A stretch of 64,000 nucleotides of DNA from Pseudomonas tritici (lineage in GTDB: Bacteria; Pseudomonadota; Gammaproteobacteria; Pseudomonadales; Pseudomonadaceae), in contig NZ_CP077084.1 in the NCBI RefSeq assembly GCF_014268275.3, positions 930,001 through 994,000 on the forward strand, given 5' to 3'. The notes under the pieces are model-generated. The model was not told the origin of the DNA and did not search any database. It saw nothing but the letters and a program-made list of their open reading frames with translations. Below, piece by piece: positions 18,696-29,400 of the stretch. The position numbers and the translations under genes were made by a program. The stretch's first letter is position 1. Each line of letters begins with the position of its first letter.

Positions 18696-20366
18696 TTACA
18701 GCGTTATGACCGAATCGGTGAATTCAGGTGAAAAGATGGCACTTTGCTTTGACGTGCGCGCCGCTTGCACGCGGTTACGCCCGGCATGCTTGGCACGGTA
18801 CAGCGCTTCATCGGCCTGGGCGGCCATCATCAGGCTGTCGGAACCGTCGCACAGTTCCACCAGCCCGGCGCTGAAGGTGCACCACAAATCCTCGGGCTGG
18901 GCCGGGTAGTGGATTTCCGCAAAGCGCCCACGGATATCATCCAGGACCTTGCAGGCCGATTCCAGGTCGGTGTCAGGCATCACGATGGCGAATTCTTCGC
19001 CGCCGTAGCGCCCGATATAGTCAGTCTTGCGCAGTCGCTGCTTGAGAAACAGCGCCAGGCTCTTGATCACGCGGTCGCCCATGGGGTGGCCGTGGCTGTC
19101 ATTGACCCGCTTGAAGTGGTCGATATCGAGCATGGCAAAGCTCAACGGCTTGTTCTCGCGGCGTGCGCGAAAGCTGCAGTCTTCGAGCAATTGCAGGATG
19201 TGGGTGTGGTTGTACAGCCCGGTCAGGCTGTCGCGCACCATCCGCGCCTTGAGGTTGCGCGCACGGGCCGCGCGGTTGCGCACGGTGGTGATCAGGTGGC
19301 GCGGCTTGATCGGCTTGGTGAGGAAGTCGTCGCCGCCTTCGCTCATGGCGTCCAGTTGCTTGTCCAGATCGTCTTCGGCCGACAGGTAGATGATCGGCAC
19401 GCTGACGTAACGGTCGTTATGGCGGATGACCTTGGCCAGTTCGGTACCGGTACAGGCGGGCATGTACATGTCGAGGATGATCAGGTCCGGCTGGAAATCC
19501 GCCAGCTCGGCCATGGCCTGGATCGGTTCGATCAGCGTGCGGGTGACGATGCCGGCGCTGTTGAGCAGCCGCTCGGTGTGCAGCGCCTGGGCCCGCGAGT
19601 CATCGATGATCAGCACTTTATACGGCTCGTACTGGGCGACGCAGGTCAGTACTTCGATTTTTTCCAGCAGGCTGGAGGCTTCCAGGGTGCCGGTGAGGAA
19701 TTCCTGGCCCCCGGCGCGCACGGCGGCCAAGCGAGTTGGCGTATCGGTTTCGTGGAGGCTGAAAAACAGCAGCGGCAACTTGTGCTCCAGGCCCTCCTGG
19801 GCTTCGGCGGCGAGCTTGAGCCCCAGCCCTGTGCCGCAGAAATCCACATCCATCACAATCGCCGAAGGCAAGCGTTCGGCCATCGACGCGCGAAATGCCG
19901 CCACACTGTCGAGGGATTGGGCGCTCATGCCAAAGAATTCCAGTTGCTTGGCCAGGCGCTCGGCGCGATCGTGATCGGCCAGCATCACGTAGATCGGCTT
20001 GCGCATCGGCGGCAGAAAGGTGTGTTCGAACTGGTCGCCCTGGCGCAGGCCGGTGCGGGACAGGCGCTGCATCAAGCGGTTGAGTTCGGTGATCAGTTGG
20101 CTGCTCAGGCGGCCACGGTTGTCGTCCACTGCTTTGAGTGATTCGCCGATATGCCGCGCCAACTGGCCGTGCTCGGGTTGTTCGAAGCGCTCGGCAAAGC
20201 GCAGCAGGCGCAAATTGGCTTCGCTGAGTTCGGAGAGGTCGGCGCCGGACCATTCGCTGCGTTGCAGGCGCTGCCAGATCTCAAGAATTTGACGTGCCTG
20301 ATGAATTACCCGCTGGGCAAAATGCTGCTTGAGACGCTCACGGCTGGGGTCTTCTGGCTCGGTCAT
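18696..20366 (-). CDS. gcbA: Response regulator diguanylate cyclase GcbA
   Basis: The protein has 556 residues. A helical N-terminal region (1-120) is followed by a first receiver-like domain (about 123-240) with Asp residues in IVMDVDF but without the usual Ser/Thr and Lys. A second, complete receiver (250-365) has Asp299 in IILDMYMP, Ser in YLSAEDD and Lys in LTKPIKP. The C-terminal GGDEF domain (375-545) has active-site motif GGEEF at 455-459. An allosteric RKTD I-site sits exactly five residues before it, so product feedback is likely. It should make c-di-GMP. The architecture and the genome context match GcbA of P. fluorescens (PA4843 in P. aeruginosa), which promotes attachment. It is on the same strand as the chemoreceptor gene, 53 bases upstream of it. 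Confidence 0.9.
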   Translation of the reverse strand: MTEPEDPSRERLKQHFAQRVIHQARQILEIWQRLQRSEWSGADLSELSEANLRLLRFAERFEQPEHGQLARHIGESLKAVDDNRGRLSSQLITELNRLMQRLSRTGLRQGDQFEHTFLPPMRKPIYVMLADHDRAERLAKQLEFFGMSAQSLDSVAAFRASMAERLPSAIVMDVDFCGTGLGLKLAAEAQEGLEHKLPLLFFSLHETDTPTRLAAVRAGGQEFLTGTLEASSLLEKIEVLTCVAQYEPYKVLIIDDSRAQALHTERLLNSAGIVTRTLIEPIQAMAELADFQPDLIILDMYMPACTGTELAKVIRHNDRYVSVPIIYLSAEDDLDKQLDAMSEGGDDFLTKPIKPRHLITTVRNRAARARNLKARMVRDSLTGLYNHTHILQLLEDCSFRARRENKPLSFAMLDIDHFKRVNDSHGHPMGDRVIKSLALFLKQRLRKTDYIGRYGGEEFAIVMPDTDLESACKVLDDIRGRFAEIHYPAQPEDLWCTFSAGLVELCDGSDSLMMAAQADEALYRAKHAGRNRVQAARTSKQSAIFSPEFTDSVITL

Positions 20367-20665
20367 ATCCTGACTACTAGTTAGGGTGCATGCTGAGGTC
20401 GAGTGGTGGCTCTATGCTAGCACCATCTTTCCGATGGGATGAGTGTCTTGCGTCAATAAACTGCTCTTCCTTGTTATTCAGTTGCTGACCCGGTGGTCGC
20501 GCAGCGGAAAAAGCGTGCATCCTTTATAGTCGAACGCTCCCTGTGCGCCAGTTTGGCGAAAAGCCCCGCATGGGCGGGCACGATGGGGTAGGGTTGTGGT
20601 CGGAGTGTTTGAACGCACGCCATCAATTCAAGTGCATGAACTCAAGTGATTGAAAGGATATCGCC
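20367..20665. other. Divergent intergenic region gcbA / DUF2333 gene
   Basis: About 300 bases contain the promoters of both flanking genes. I see no small gene and no REP. A GC-rich hairpin (AGCCCCGCATGGGCGGGC) lies around 20560-20580, and the DUF2333 gene has a good ribosome site (GAAAGGA). Confidence 0.45.
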
Positions 20666-21733
20666 ATGCTGGACTGGAAAAACCGTGCAGGCAGTGCCAA
20701 AGGCCCTGCGCCTGAGCCCAAGTCGGCCAACCGCAGCTACTTCCGTACGCTGCTGATGAGTCGGGCATTGCTGAGCGTCCTCGGCCTGTACCTGTTGGTC
20801 ACCGGCGCGCTCGGCTGGTACTGGAGCGAAGAGCCGGCGCTGTTTCCGGTCCAGCAAAATGCGCAGATCGCCGCCGAAAAAGACGGCAAGCAGATGGTGG
20901 TAGGGTTCACTACCGTCGAAACCCTCAAGACCGTGGTCGGCACCTTGCTGAACAAGCCGGGTGGCTACATTTCCAATGACCGCTTCCCGCCGGGTCTGTG
21001 GATGGACAACATGCCGAGTTGGGAATATGGCGTGCTGGTGCAGGTGCGCGACCTGACGCGCGCCCTGCGTAAGGACTTCGCCCGTTCCCAGTCGCAGTCG
21101 GCCGAAGACGCTGATTTGGCCAAGGCCGAGCCGCGCTTCAACTTCGACAACAAAAGCTGGGTGCTGCCGTCCAGTGAGTCGGAGTACCAAGAAGGCATCA
21201 ACTCCCTGAGCCGCTATGAAGCACGTCTGTCCGACCCGAATCAGCGCGGTGCGCTGTTCTATGCCCGCGCCGACAACCTGAACAACTGGCTGGGCGACGT
21301 CGCCACCCGTTTGGGTTCGCTGTCGCAACGCCTGTCGGCCAGTGTAGGTCGGGTGAAATTGAACACCGCTCTGAAAACCGAGGCGCTGGCGCCGGGTGAA
21401 GTACCGCAGGTCGATGAAGAAGTGGTGGAAACCCCATGGATGCAGATCGATAACGTGTTCTACGAGGCTCGCGGTCAAGCTTGGGCCCTGTCCCACCTGC
21501 TGCGCGCCATCGAAGTCGACTTCGCCGACGTGCTGGCCAAGAAAAACGCCACCGTCAGCGTGCGCCAGATCATCCGTGAGCTGGAAGCCTCGCAGGAACC
21601 GGTTTGGAGTCCTATGATCCTTAATGGCAGTGGCTTCGGCGTACTGGCGAACCACTCGCTCGTCATGGCCAACTACATTTCCCGGGCCAACGCTGCAGTG
21701 ATCGACTTGCGTCAGCTCCTCAACCAGGGGTGA
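20666..21733 (+). CDS. DUF2333 family membrane protein
   Basis: The protein has 355 residues with an ATG after GAAAGGATATCGCC. One membrane helix lies near the N-terminus (SVLGLYLLVTGALGWYW, around residues 38-54). The remainder should be in the periplasm and is largely helical, with conserved-looking segments such as PSWEYGVLVQVRDL and YISRANAAVIDLRQLL near the C-terminus. DUF2333 proteins are common in pseudomonads and have no known function. The next gene, a NUDIX hydrolase, starts at or next to the stop codon, so the two are probably translated together, as in P. aeruginosa PA4842-PA4841. Confidence 0.85.
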   Translation: MLDWKNRAGSAKGPAPEPKSANRSYFRTLLMSRALLSVLGLYLLVTGALGWYWSEEPALFPVQQNAQIAAEKDGKQMVVGFTTVETLKTVVGTLLNKPGGYISNDRFPPGLWMDNMPSWEYGVLVQVRDLTRALRKDFARSQSQSAEDADLAKAEPRFNFDNKSWVLPSSESEYQEGINSLSRYEARLSDPNQRGALFYARADNLNNWLGDVATRLGSLSQRLSASVGRVKLNTALKTEALAPGEVPQVDEEVVETPWMQIDNVFYEARGQAWALSHLLRAIEVDFADVLAKKNATVSVRQIIRELEASQEPVWSPMILNGSGFGVLANHSLVMANYISRANAAVIDLRQLLNQG

Positions 21734-21735
21734 TG

Positions 21736-22272
21736 ATGGACGCTCCTCAAAAGGAGGCCGCGCACCGCGCGGCTTCCGATGCTGAACTGATCTGCTGGGT
21801 CGACGAGCAGGACAACCTGCTCGGCACCCTTGTCAGGTCCGACCTGCGCCAGCGTGGCCTGATCGGCCGGTGCACCTTTATCTTCCTGTTTAACGCCCGT
21901 GGTGAGCTGTGTGTGCATCGACGCACCCTGAGCAAAGCCATGTATCCCGGTTTCTGGGACACGGCAGCGGGTGGGATGGTGGCGGCGGGCGAGTCCTACG
22001 CCTTATCGGCGGCCCGCGAGTTGGAGGAAGAATTGGGCGTCAGCGGTGTGGAGCTGACCGAACACGATCATTTCTACTTCGAAGACGGTGACAGCAAACT
22101 CTGGTGCAAATCCTACTCCGCTGTCTGGGACGGGCCGCTGCGCCTGCAGCCCGAAGAGGTCATGGAAGCGCGCTTTTTACCGATTGAAGCAGTCCTGCAG
22201 GAGGCTGAACAAAAGCCTTACTGCCCGGACGCCCAGGAAGGCTTGCGACGCTATCTGGCGTCACGTCGCTAA
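21736..22272 (+). CDS. NUDIX hydrolase
   Basis: The protein has about 178 residues. The Nudix box is complete (GMVAAGESYALSAARELEEE followed by LGV), with the Mg-binding REx2EE core. The preceding beta strands read FLFNARGELCVHRRTLSKAM. Such enzymes cleave nucleoside diphosphates linked to another group, and sequences with this N-terminal pattern resemble the YfcD/IDI-like subfamily. The substrate cannot be told from sequence. Two in-frame ATGs are possible: 21733, which overlaps the DUF2333 stop, and 21736, which has the better spacing to AGGGG. A weak terminator follows. Confidence 0.88.
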   Translation: MDAPQKEAAHRAASDAELICWVDEQDNLLGTLVRSDLRQRGLIGRCTFIFLFNARGELCVHRRTLSKAMYPGFWDTAAGGMVAAGESYALSAARELEEELGVSGVELTEHDHFYFEDGDSKLWCKSYSAVWDGPLRLQPEEVMEARFLPIEAVLQEAEQKPYCPDAQEGLRRYLASRR

Positions 22273-22296
22273 AGTTGCATGAAATGGCGCCATTTG

Positions 22297-22319
22297 GCCC
22301 TTAGCAAGTGGGCTTTTTG
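22297..22319 (+). terminator. Weak terminator after the NUDIX gene
   Basis: GCCC-TTAGCAAGT-GGGC is followed by five Ts, 25 bases after the stop codon. Just before it lies the 14-base palindrome AAATGGCGCCATTT (22282-22295). Confidence 0.45.
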
Positions 22320-22361
22320 TCGTTACACTGCGCCACTTTTCATCCCCCAAGAGGATTGCCG

Positions 22362-22733
22362 GTGGCCAAAAAAGCCGCATCCTTCGCCGCCCTGGGCGGC
22401 CTGGTATTTTCCACCGACGCAGGTCGACACTGCCCGGACTGTCGCCAGCCCGTGGACGCGTGTACCTGTAAACAGACCCTGATCCCCGAAGGCGACGGTA
22501 TTGCCCGCGTGCGACGCGAGAGCAAGGGCCGTGGCGGCAAGACGGTGACCACCATCACCGGCGTGCCGCTGGCAGAAGACGCGCTGAAGGAGCTCGCCAC
22601 CACGCTGAAGAAGCGCTGTGGCACCGGCGGCGCGTTGAAAGACGGCGTCATCGAGATCCAGGGCGATCACGTCGAATTGCTGTTGGCCGAGCTGATCAAG
22701 CTCGGGTACAAGGCCAAGAAGTCCGGCGGCTGA
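22362..22733 (+). CDS. SUI1/YciH family translation factor-like protein
   Basis: The protein has 123 residues. The start is GTG at 22362, with GAGG eight bases before it. The N-terminal part carries a small cysteine cluster (CPDCRQPVDACTCK). The rest is the eIF1/SUI1 fold (RVRRESKGRGGKTVTTITGV, then LAELIKLGYKAKKSGG). The bacterial YciH family can influence start-codon selection in vitro, but its role in the cell is unclear. It lies between the NUDIX gene and speA and corresponds to PA4840. Confidence 0.9.
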   Translation: MAKKAASFAALGGLVFSTDAGRHCPDCRQPVDACTCKQTLIPEGDGIARVRRESKGRGGKTVTTITGVPLAEDALKELATTLKKRCGTGGALKDGVIEIQGDHVELLLAELIKLGYKAKKSGG

Positions 22734-22875
22734 AAGCCTCTTCCCGACCTGTGTCTAAACTCTGTCCTGCGAATGAGGTCTACCTCCCTCACAGGCAAAT
22801 CGTCATTTTTATTCTTTAGACTGCGCCAGCCTCTGCGAGAGGTGGCGCCTTCGCCTTCATTTATAGGGGACTTCG

Positions 22876-24789
22876 ATGTCCGTACGACGCACACGCAAAG
22901 ACGATGGCAGCCAATGGACAGTTGCGGACAGCCGCAGTGTTTACGGGATCCGCCATTGGGGGGCCGGGTATTTCGCGATCAATGAAGCCGGTCGCGTTGA
23001 AGTCCGTCCGAACGGCCCGAACAGCACGCCCGTGGACCTGTACGAGCAAGTCGACGAATTGCGTAAAAGCGGCCTGTCGCTGCCGTTGCTGGTGCGCTTC
23101 CCCGACATTCTGCAAGACCGTGTACGCCAGCTGACCGGCGCCTTCGATTCGAACATCGAGCGCCTGGAATACCAGAGCAAGTACACCGCGCTGTACCCGA
23201 TCAAGGTGAACCAGCAGGAAGCGGTGATCGAGAACATCATCGCCACCCAGAATGTGTCCATCGGCCTGGAAGCCGGCTCCAAGCCTGAGCTGCTGGCCGT
23301 ACTGGCCCTGGCGCCGAAGGGCGGCACCATCGTCTGCAACGGTTACAAAGACCGTGAGTTCATCCGCCTCGCGCTGATGGGCCAAAAGCTCGGCCACAAC
23401 GTGTTCATCGTGATCGAGAAAGAATCCGAAGTTGAGCTGGTGATCGAAGAGGCCGCCAGCCTCAAGGTCAAGCCACAGGTCGGCCTGCGCGTGCGCTTGT
23501 CGTCCCTGGCGTCGAGCAAGTGGGCAGACACCGGTGGCGAGAAGTCCAAGTTCGGTTTGTCGGCGGCGCAACTGCTGTCTGTGGTCGAGCGCTTCCGCGC
23601 GGCGGGCCTGGACCAGGGCATTCGCTTGCTGCACTTCCACATGGGCTCGCAGATCGCCAACCTGGCCGACTACCAGCACGGGTTCAAGGAGGCCATTCGT
23701 TACTACGGCGAACTGCGCAACCTCGGCTTGCCGGTGGACCACATCGACGTGGGCGGTGGTCTGGGCGTGGACTACGACGGTACGCACTCGCGTAACGCCA
23801 GCTCGATCAACTACGACATGGACGACTACGCCGGCGTGGTCGTGGGCATGCTCAAGGAATTCTGCGATGCGCAGAGCCTGCCGCACCCGAACATCTTCTC
23901 TGAAAGCGGCCGCTCCCTGACCGCTCACCACGCCATGCTGGTGGTGCAGGTCACCGACGTCGAGAAACACAACGACGAAATCCCGACCATCGAAAACAAG
24001 GAAAGCCTGCCGGAAACCGTGCAATGGCTGGTGGACCTGCTCGGCCCGACCGACATCGAGATGGTCACCGAGACCTACTGGCGCGCCACTCACTACATGA
24101 GCGACGTGGCCACCCAGTACGCCGACGGCAAGCTGACCCTGGCCGAAAAAGCCCTGGCCGAGCAGTGCTACTTCGCCGTGTGCCGTCGCCTGCACAACTC
24201 GTTGAAAGCCCGCCAGCGCTCACACCGCCAAGTGCTGGACGAACTCAACGACAAGCTGGCCGACAAGTACATCTGCAACTTCTCGGTGTTCCAGAGCCTG
24301 CCGGACACCTGGGCCATCGGCCAGGTATTGCCGATCCTGCCGCTGCATCGCCTCGACGAAGAGCCGCTGCGCCGTGCCGTGCTACAAGACCTGACCTGCG
24401 ACTCCGACGGCAAGATCAAGCAGTACGTCGATGAGCAGAGCATCGAGACCAGCCTGCCGGTTCACGCCTTGAACGAAGGTGAGGACTACTTGCTGGGGAT
24501 CTTCCTGGTGGGCGCTTACCAGGAAATCCTCGGTGACATGCACAACCTGTTTGGTGACACCGATTCGGTGAACATCTACCAGCGTGAAGATGGGTCGGTG
24601 TACAGCGCGGGTATCGAGACCCACGACACAATCGAAGACATGCTGCGGTATGTGCACTTGTCGCCGGAAGAGTTGATGACGCATTACCGCGACAAGTGTG
24701 CAAGTGCGAAGATCAGTGCGTCGGAGCGTACTCAGTTCCTGGATGCGTTGCGCTTGGGGCTGACGCGGTCTTCGTACCTGTCCTCGTAA
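22876..24789 (+). CDS. speA: Biosynthetic arginine decarboxylase
   Basis: The protein has 637 residues, full length. The PLP lysine is probably Lys110 in [15 protein letters not shown]. Other family marks are [51 protein letters not shown] and [14 protein letters not shown]. It turns arginine into agmatine, the entry to putrescine and spermidine synthesis. The preceding 142 bases contain the promoter. The start ATG follows GGGGACTTCG. A REP element lies directly after the gene. Confidence 0.97.
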   Translation: MSVRRTRKDDGSQWTVADSRSVYGIRHWGAGYFAINEAGRVEVRPNGPNSTPVDLYEQVDELRKSGLSLPLLVRFPDILQDRVRQLTGAFDSNIERLEYQSKYTALYPIKVNQQEAVIENIIATQNVSIGLEAGSKPELLAVLALAPKGGTIVCNGYKDREFIRLALMGQKLGHNVFIVIEKESEVELVIEEAASLKVKPQVGLRVRLSSLASSKWADTGGEKSKFGLSAAQLLSVVERFRAAGLDQGIRLLHFHMGSQIANLADYQHGFKEAIRYYGELRNLGLPVDHIDVGGGLGVDYDGTHSRNASSINYDMDDYAGVVVGMLKEFCDAQSLPHPNIFSESGRSLTAHHAMLVVQVTDVEKHNDEIPTIENKESLPETVQWLVDLLGPTDIEMVTETYWRATHYMSDVATQYADGKLTLAEKALAEQCYFAVCRRLHNSLKARQRSHRQVLDELNDKLADKYICNFSVFQSLPDTWAIGQVLPILPLHRLDEEPLRRAVLQDLTCDSDGKIKQYVDEQSIETSLPVHALNEGEDYLLGIFLVGAYQEILGDMHNLFGDTDSVNIYQREDGSVYSAGIETHDTIEDMLRYVHLSPEELMTHYRDKCASAKISASERTQFLDALRLGLTRSSYLSS

Positions 24790-24810
24790 TCTGAGCTGAC
24801 ATCAATCTAA

Positions 24811-24900
24811 TGTGGGAGCGGGCTTGCTCGCGAAAGCGGAGTGTCAGTCACCGAAAATGTTGACTGACCCACCGCTTTCGCGAGCAAGCCCGCTCCCACA
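24811..24900. repeat. REP palindrome
   Basis: The arms TGTGGGAGCGGGCTTGCTCG and complement continue through CGAAAGCGG/CCGCTTTCG, pairing over about 30 bases. It sits between the convergent genes speA and the MATE exporter. Confidence 0.9.
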
Positions 24901-24916
24901 TTTGGATCTCATTTCT

Positions 24917-26260
24917 TCAGTTGCTACCTAGCCATAACCCCCGCCGATTTAAACGCCAGGCAATCGCCCACAGCGTCAGGCTGCGCACCGCCATAAACAT
25001 CAGGAAGGTTATCCACAGCCCGTGGTTGCCCAAGCCTTGCAACATCCATGCGACAGGTAATGTCAGCAATACCGTCAACAGCATCCCATTGCGCATCTCC
25101 CGCGCGCGCGTAGCGCCGATAAACAAACCATCCAGCAAGTAACTCCACACCGCAATCAACGGCAATACCGCGAGGTAAGGCAGGTAGATGTCGGCGGTTT
25201 CGCGTACGCTGGGAATATCGGTCTGCATGGCGATAAACAAGTGGCCAGCGACGGTGAACAGCAGCGCGAAACCGACGCTGGCGATCAGCGACCAGCCGCC
25301 GGCCACTACCAGCGAACGGCGCAGCGCTGGGCGGTCATGGGCGCCGATGGCGTGGCCGCACAGGGCCTCGACGGCGTGAGCCAACCCATCCAGGGCGTGG
25401 GCGGTCAGCAACAGGCCGTTGAGCAGCAGCGCGTTGGCGGCCACGGTAGCGTCGCCCAGGCGGGCGCCTTGTACGGTGATCATGAAAAACACCGATTGCA
25501 GCGCGAGGCTGCGGATGAAGATGTCGCGGTTGACCGCCAATAGCGGGCGCCAGCTTTCCCACAGCTTCAGTGCCGCCCAGGCGATGTGACCGGGGTAGGC
25601 GCGCAGGGCTTTTTGCGTCAGCGCGAGGCCCAGCAGGGCGCCGGTCCATTCGGCAACGACCGAGGCGCGGGCGGAGCCGACCACCCCCCAATCCAGGCCC
25701 AGTACGAACCACAGGTTGAGGGCGATGTTGACCAGGTTGGTGGTCAGCAGAATCGCCAGCGGCGCGCGGGCGTTTTGTGTGCCGAGGAACCAGCCGACCA
25801 GCGCGTAGCTGGCCAGCGCGGCGGGCAGGCCGAAGAGGCGGGTGTGGAAGAAATCCTGCGTCAGTTGATTGAGCTCGGGGGAGGGCTGCATCCACTCCAG
25901 CGCCAGATGGCTCAGCGGGATGCCCACGGTGCCGAGCAGCATCGCCAGGCCCAGTGCCAACAGCAAACCTTGCAGCAGGATTTGCCGCAGCGCTGCCCCA
26001 TCATTGCGCCCGGCAGCTTGGGCGGCGAAACCGGTGGAGCCCATGCGCAGGAAACCCATGGCCCAGGCGAGGAAGGTATACAGGCTGGCGCCGACGGCTA
26101 CGGCACCCAGTTGGTGGGCGTGGGGCAGGTGGCCGATGACCATGCTGTCGACCAGCGCTACGAGCGGCACCGAGATGTTCGACAGGATCATCGGCGCAGC
26201 CAGGGCCCAGACGCGGCGGTGGGTGGGGCGGTGGCGCCAGTCGGTGAGCAGGGTGGTCAT
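24917..26260 (-). CDS. MATE family efflux transporter, DinF-like
   Basis: The protein has 447 residues from the ATG at 26260, preceded on its strand by AAAGGAGCCCTC. The protein is hydrophobic throughout with about twelve membrane helices. The start RVWALAAPMILSNISVPLVALVDSMVIGHL is the MATE entry segment. GFLRMGSTGFAAQAAGRND and the repeat-like half around WESWRPLLAVNRDIFIRSLA follow. DinF-type MATE carriers export cationic compounds in exchange for Na+ or H+. The substrate here is unknown. The gene stands alone between speA and the macroglobulin gene. Confidence 0.9.
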   Translation of the reverse strand: MTTLLTDWRHRPTHRRVWALAAPMILSNISVPLVALVDSMVIGHLPHAHQLGAVAVGASLYTFLAWAMGFLRMGSTGFAAQAAGRNDGAALRQILLQGLLLALGLAMLLGTVGIPLSHLALEWMQPSPELNQLTQDFFHTRLFGLPAALASYALVGWFLGTQNARAPLAILLTTNLVNIALNLWFVLGLDWGVVGSARASVVAEWTGALLGLALTQKALRAYPGHIAWAALKLWESWRPLLAVNRDIFIRSLALQSVFFMITVQGARLGDATVAANALLLNGLLLTAHALDGLAHAVEALCGHAIGAHDRPALRRSLVVAGGWSLIASVGFALLFTVAGHLFIAMQTDIPSVRETADIYLPYLAVLPLIAVWSYLLDGLFIGATRAREMRNGMLLTVLLTLPVAWMLQGLGNHGLWITFLMFMAVRSLTLWAIAWRLNRRGLWLGSN

Positions 26261-26316
26261 GAGGGCTCCTTTGGGGAGGGGTATTGTAACTGTCCCTCCA
26301 TGACACCGCGGAACCA

Positions 26317-26346
26317 ATGTGGGAGCTGGCAAGCCAGCTCCCACAT
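26317..26346. repeat. Collapsed REP palindrome
   Basis: ATGTGGGAGCTGGC-AA-GCCAGCTCCCACAT: two 14-base arms separated by only two bases. It looks like a REP doublet that has lost its centre. Confidence 0.8.
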
Positions 26347-26497
26347 TTAGATCTCTGTTGTTTGTGGGATTTGGCTTGGTCTGGAAGGCCCTTAGAGCCA
26401 AACCATCCTCCCGTCGGTCAATGTGACCAGCACCTCATCGGCCCCACTCGGGCTGATATATAGTGAGTCCTTCGGTCCCTCCCACTACGAGTGCCTC

Positions 26498-29400
26498 ATG
26501 CTTAACAAAGGATTGTTCCTGGCCTGCGCGCTGGCCCTGCTGAGCGCCTGCGATTCTTCCGATAAACCGACTGCCCCGACCGCGCCTGCGGCGGCAACGG
26601 TTGCACCCAAGCCGGCTAAAGCGGCGGTGGATGTGGCGGCGCTGAAGCAACGCTACGCCGGGCGTGAGTTGAGCGTGGTGGACGTGTCTGAAGTGCAGCT
26701 CGATGGGGCCAGTACCTTGTCGGTGAGCTTTTCCATTCCGCTGGACCCCGATCAGAAATTCGCTGACAAATTGCACTTGGTGGACAGCAAGTCCGGCAAG
26801 GTCGATGGCGCCTGGGAAATCTCCGACAACCTCATGGAGCTGCGCCTTCGCCACCTGGAGCCACAGCGCAAACTGGTGCTCACGGTGGATGCCGGGGTGA
26901 AGGCGGTCAACGACAAAACGCTCGCCGCCGAGTACATCGCCCGTCTGGAAACCCGCGACCTGCAAGCCACTGTCGGCTTCGCCAGCCGTGGCACCTTGTT
27001 GCCGACGCGCCTGGCAGAAGGCCTGCCGGTGATTGCGCTGAACGTCGACAAGATCGACGTCGAGTTCTTCCGCATCAAGCCCGAATCCTTGCCGTCATTC
27101 CTGGCGCAGTGGGGGCGTAATACCAGCCTGCAAAGTTATGAATCCCGCGAACTGCTGCCGCTGGCCGACCTGGTCTACGGTGGCCGTTTCGACTTGAACC
27201 CGGCGCGCAACACTCGCGAAACCCTTTTACTGCCGATCGCCGGCCTCAAGCAACTGCAGCAGCCGGGCGTGTACCTGGCGGTGATGCGTGCGTCGGGCAC
27301 CTACAACTATTCGCAACCGGCCACGCTGTTCACCTTGAGTGACATTGGCCTGTCGGTGCACCGCTACGCCAACCGATTGGATGTGTTTACCCAGGCGCTG
27401 GAAGGCGGCAAGGCACTGGATGGGGTTGACCTTGAAGTACTCGACGCCGAGGGCCGTGTGTTGGGCCAGGGCAAGACCGAGAAGGGCGGCCACGCTGAAT
27501 TGCCGCTGCCGAAAAAGGCCCAGGTGCTCCTGGCCAAGCAGGGTGAACAGACCAGTCTGTTGCGCCTCGACAGCGCTGCACTGGACCTGGCCGAATTCGA
27601 CATTGGCGGCCAGCCTTCCCACCCCTTGCAGTTCTTTGTGTTCGGCCCGCGTGATCTGTATCGCCCCGGTGAAACGGTACTGCTCAATGCACTGTTGCGG
27701 GACAAGGACGGCAATGCCGTCAAACCGCAGCCGGTGAGCGTCGAAGTGCGTCGCCCGGACGAGCAGGTGAGCCGCAAATTCGTCTGGGATGCGGATGCCT
27801 CCGGTCTTTATCAATACCAGCTGCAACTGGCCGGCGAAGCGCCGACTGGGCGCTGGCAGCTGGTATTCGACCTGGGCGATGGCAAACCGCAGTTGTATGA
27901 GTTCCTCGTTGAAGACTTCTTGCCCGAGCGCCTGGCGCTGGAACTCAAGGGCAGCGACACCGCGCTGAGCCCCGCGGACAACCCGGTCATTCAGGTTAAC
28001 GGCCGTTACCTGTACGGTGCGCCAGCATCGGGCAACCGCGTCAGTGGTCAGGTTTATGTGCGCCCGTTGCGCGAAGCGGTCAAGTCATTGCCGGGCTACC
28101 AGTTCGGCTCTGTTACCGAAGAAGAGTTGAGCCAGGATTTCGAACTGGATGAAAGCGTGCTCGACGCCAAGGGCCAGGAAGCGCTGACCCTGGAAAGCAA
28201 GTGGGCCGACGCGAAGTCGCCGTTGCAATTGATCGTGCAAGCCAGCCTGCAAGAGTCCGGCGGGCGCCCGATCACGCGGCGTCTGGTGCAGCCGATCTGG
28301 CCCGCCGAGCAGCTTCCGGGCCTGCGTGGGTTGTTTGACGGCACCGAAACCAATGGCGATGGCCCGGCGGAATTTGAAGTACTGCTGGCCAATCAGGATG
28401 GGCAGAAACTCGCCGCGCAAAACCTCAAGGTACGCCTGGTGCGCGAGCGCCGTGACTACTACTGGAACTACTCCGAGAACGATGGCTGGAGCTATCACTT
28501 CAACGAGAAATTCCTCAACCTTGACGAGCAGACCCTGACTATCAAGGCTGGCGACACCGCCAAGGTCAGCTTCCAGGTGGAGTGGGGCCCGTACCGCGTC
28601 GAGGTCGAAGACCCGCAGACGGGGTTGGTCAGCAGCTTGCGCTTCTGGGCCGGCTACCAGGGCCAGGACAATACCGAAGGCGGCGCTGTGCGCCCCGATC
28701 AGGTCAAGCTGGCGCTGGACAAACCCGCGTATGGCGATGGTGACACCGCCAATGTCACCGTCACGCCACCGGCAGCCGGTAAAGGCTACCTGCTGGTGGA
28801 GTCCGCCGAAGGGCCGCTGTGGTGGCAGGAAATCGACGTGCCTGCCGAGGGCAAAAGCTTCGCCGTGAAGCTCGACCCGAAATGGTCGCGGCATGACTTG
28901 TACGTGAGTGCCCTGGTGATTCGCCCAGGCGAGCGTAAAGCCAATATCACCCCCAAACGTGCAGTGGGCCTGCTGCACCTGCCGCTGGATCGCACCCAGC
29001 GCAAACTGGGCGTGACCCTCACTGCGCCGGAAAAAATGCGCCCCAAACAACCGCTGGCGGTGAAGATCTCGGCTAAAAATGCCGATGGCAGCGTGCCGAA
29101 ACAGGTGCACGTACTGGTGGCGGCGGTGGACGTGGGCATCCTCAACATCACCGAATACCCGACACCGGACCCGTATTCCAGCCTGTTCGGCCGCAAGGCG
29201 TATGGCGTGGACCAGTTCGATATCTACGGCCAGTTGATCGAGGCCGGCCAGGGTCGCCTGGCCAGCCTGGCGTTTGGTGGTGACGCAGCGTTGGCCAAGG
29301 GCGGCAAGCGTCCGGACACCAGTGTGACCATCGTTGCCCTGCAAAGCGCGCCGGTCACTTTGAATGAGCAGGGCGAAGGCGAAGTCAGCGTCAATATTCC

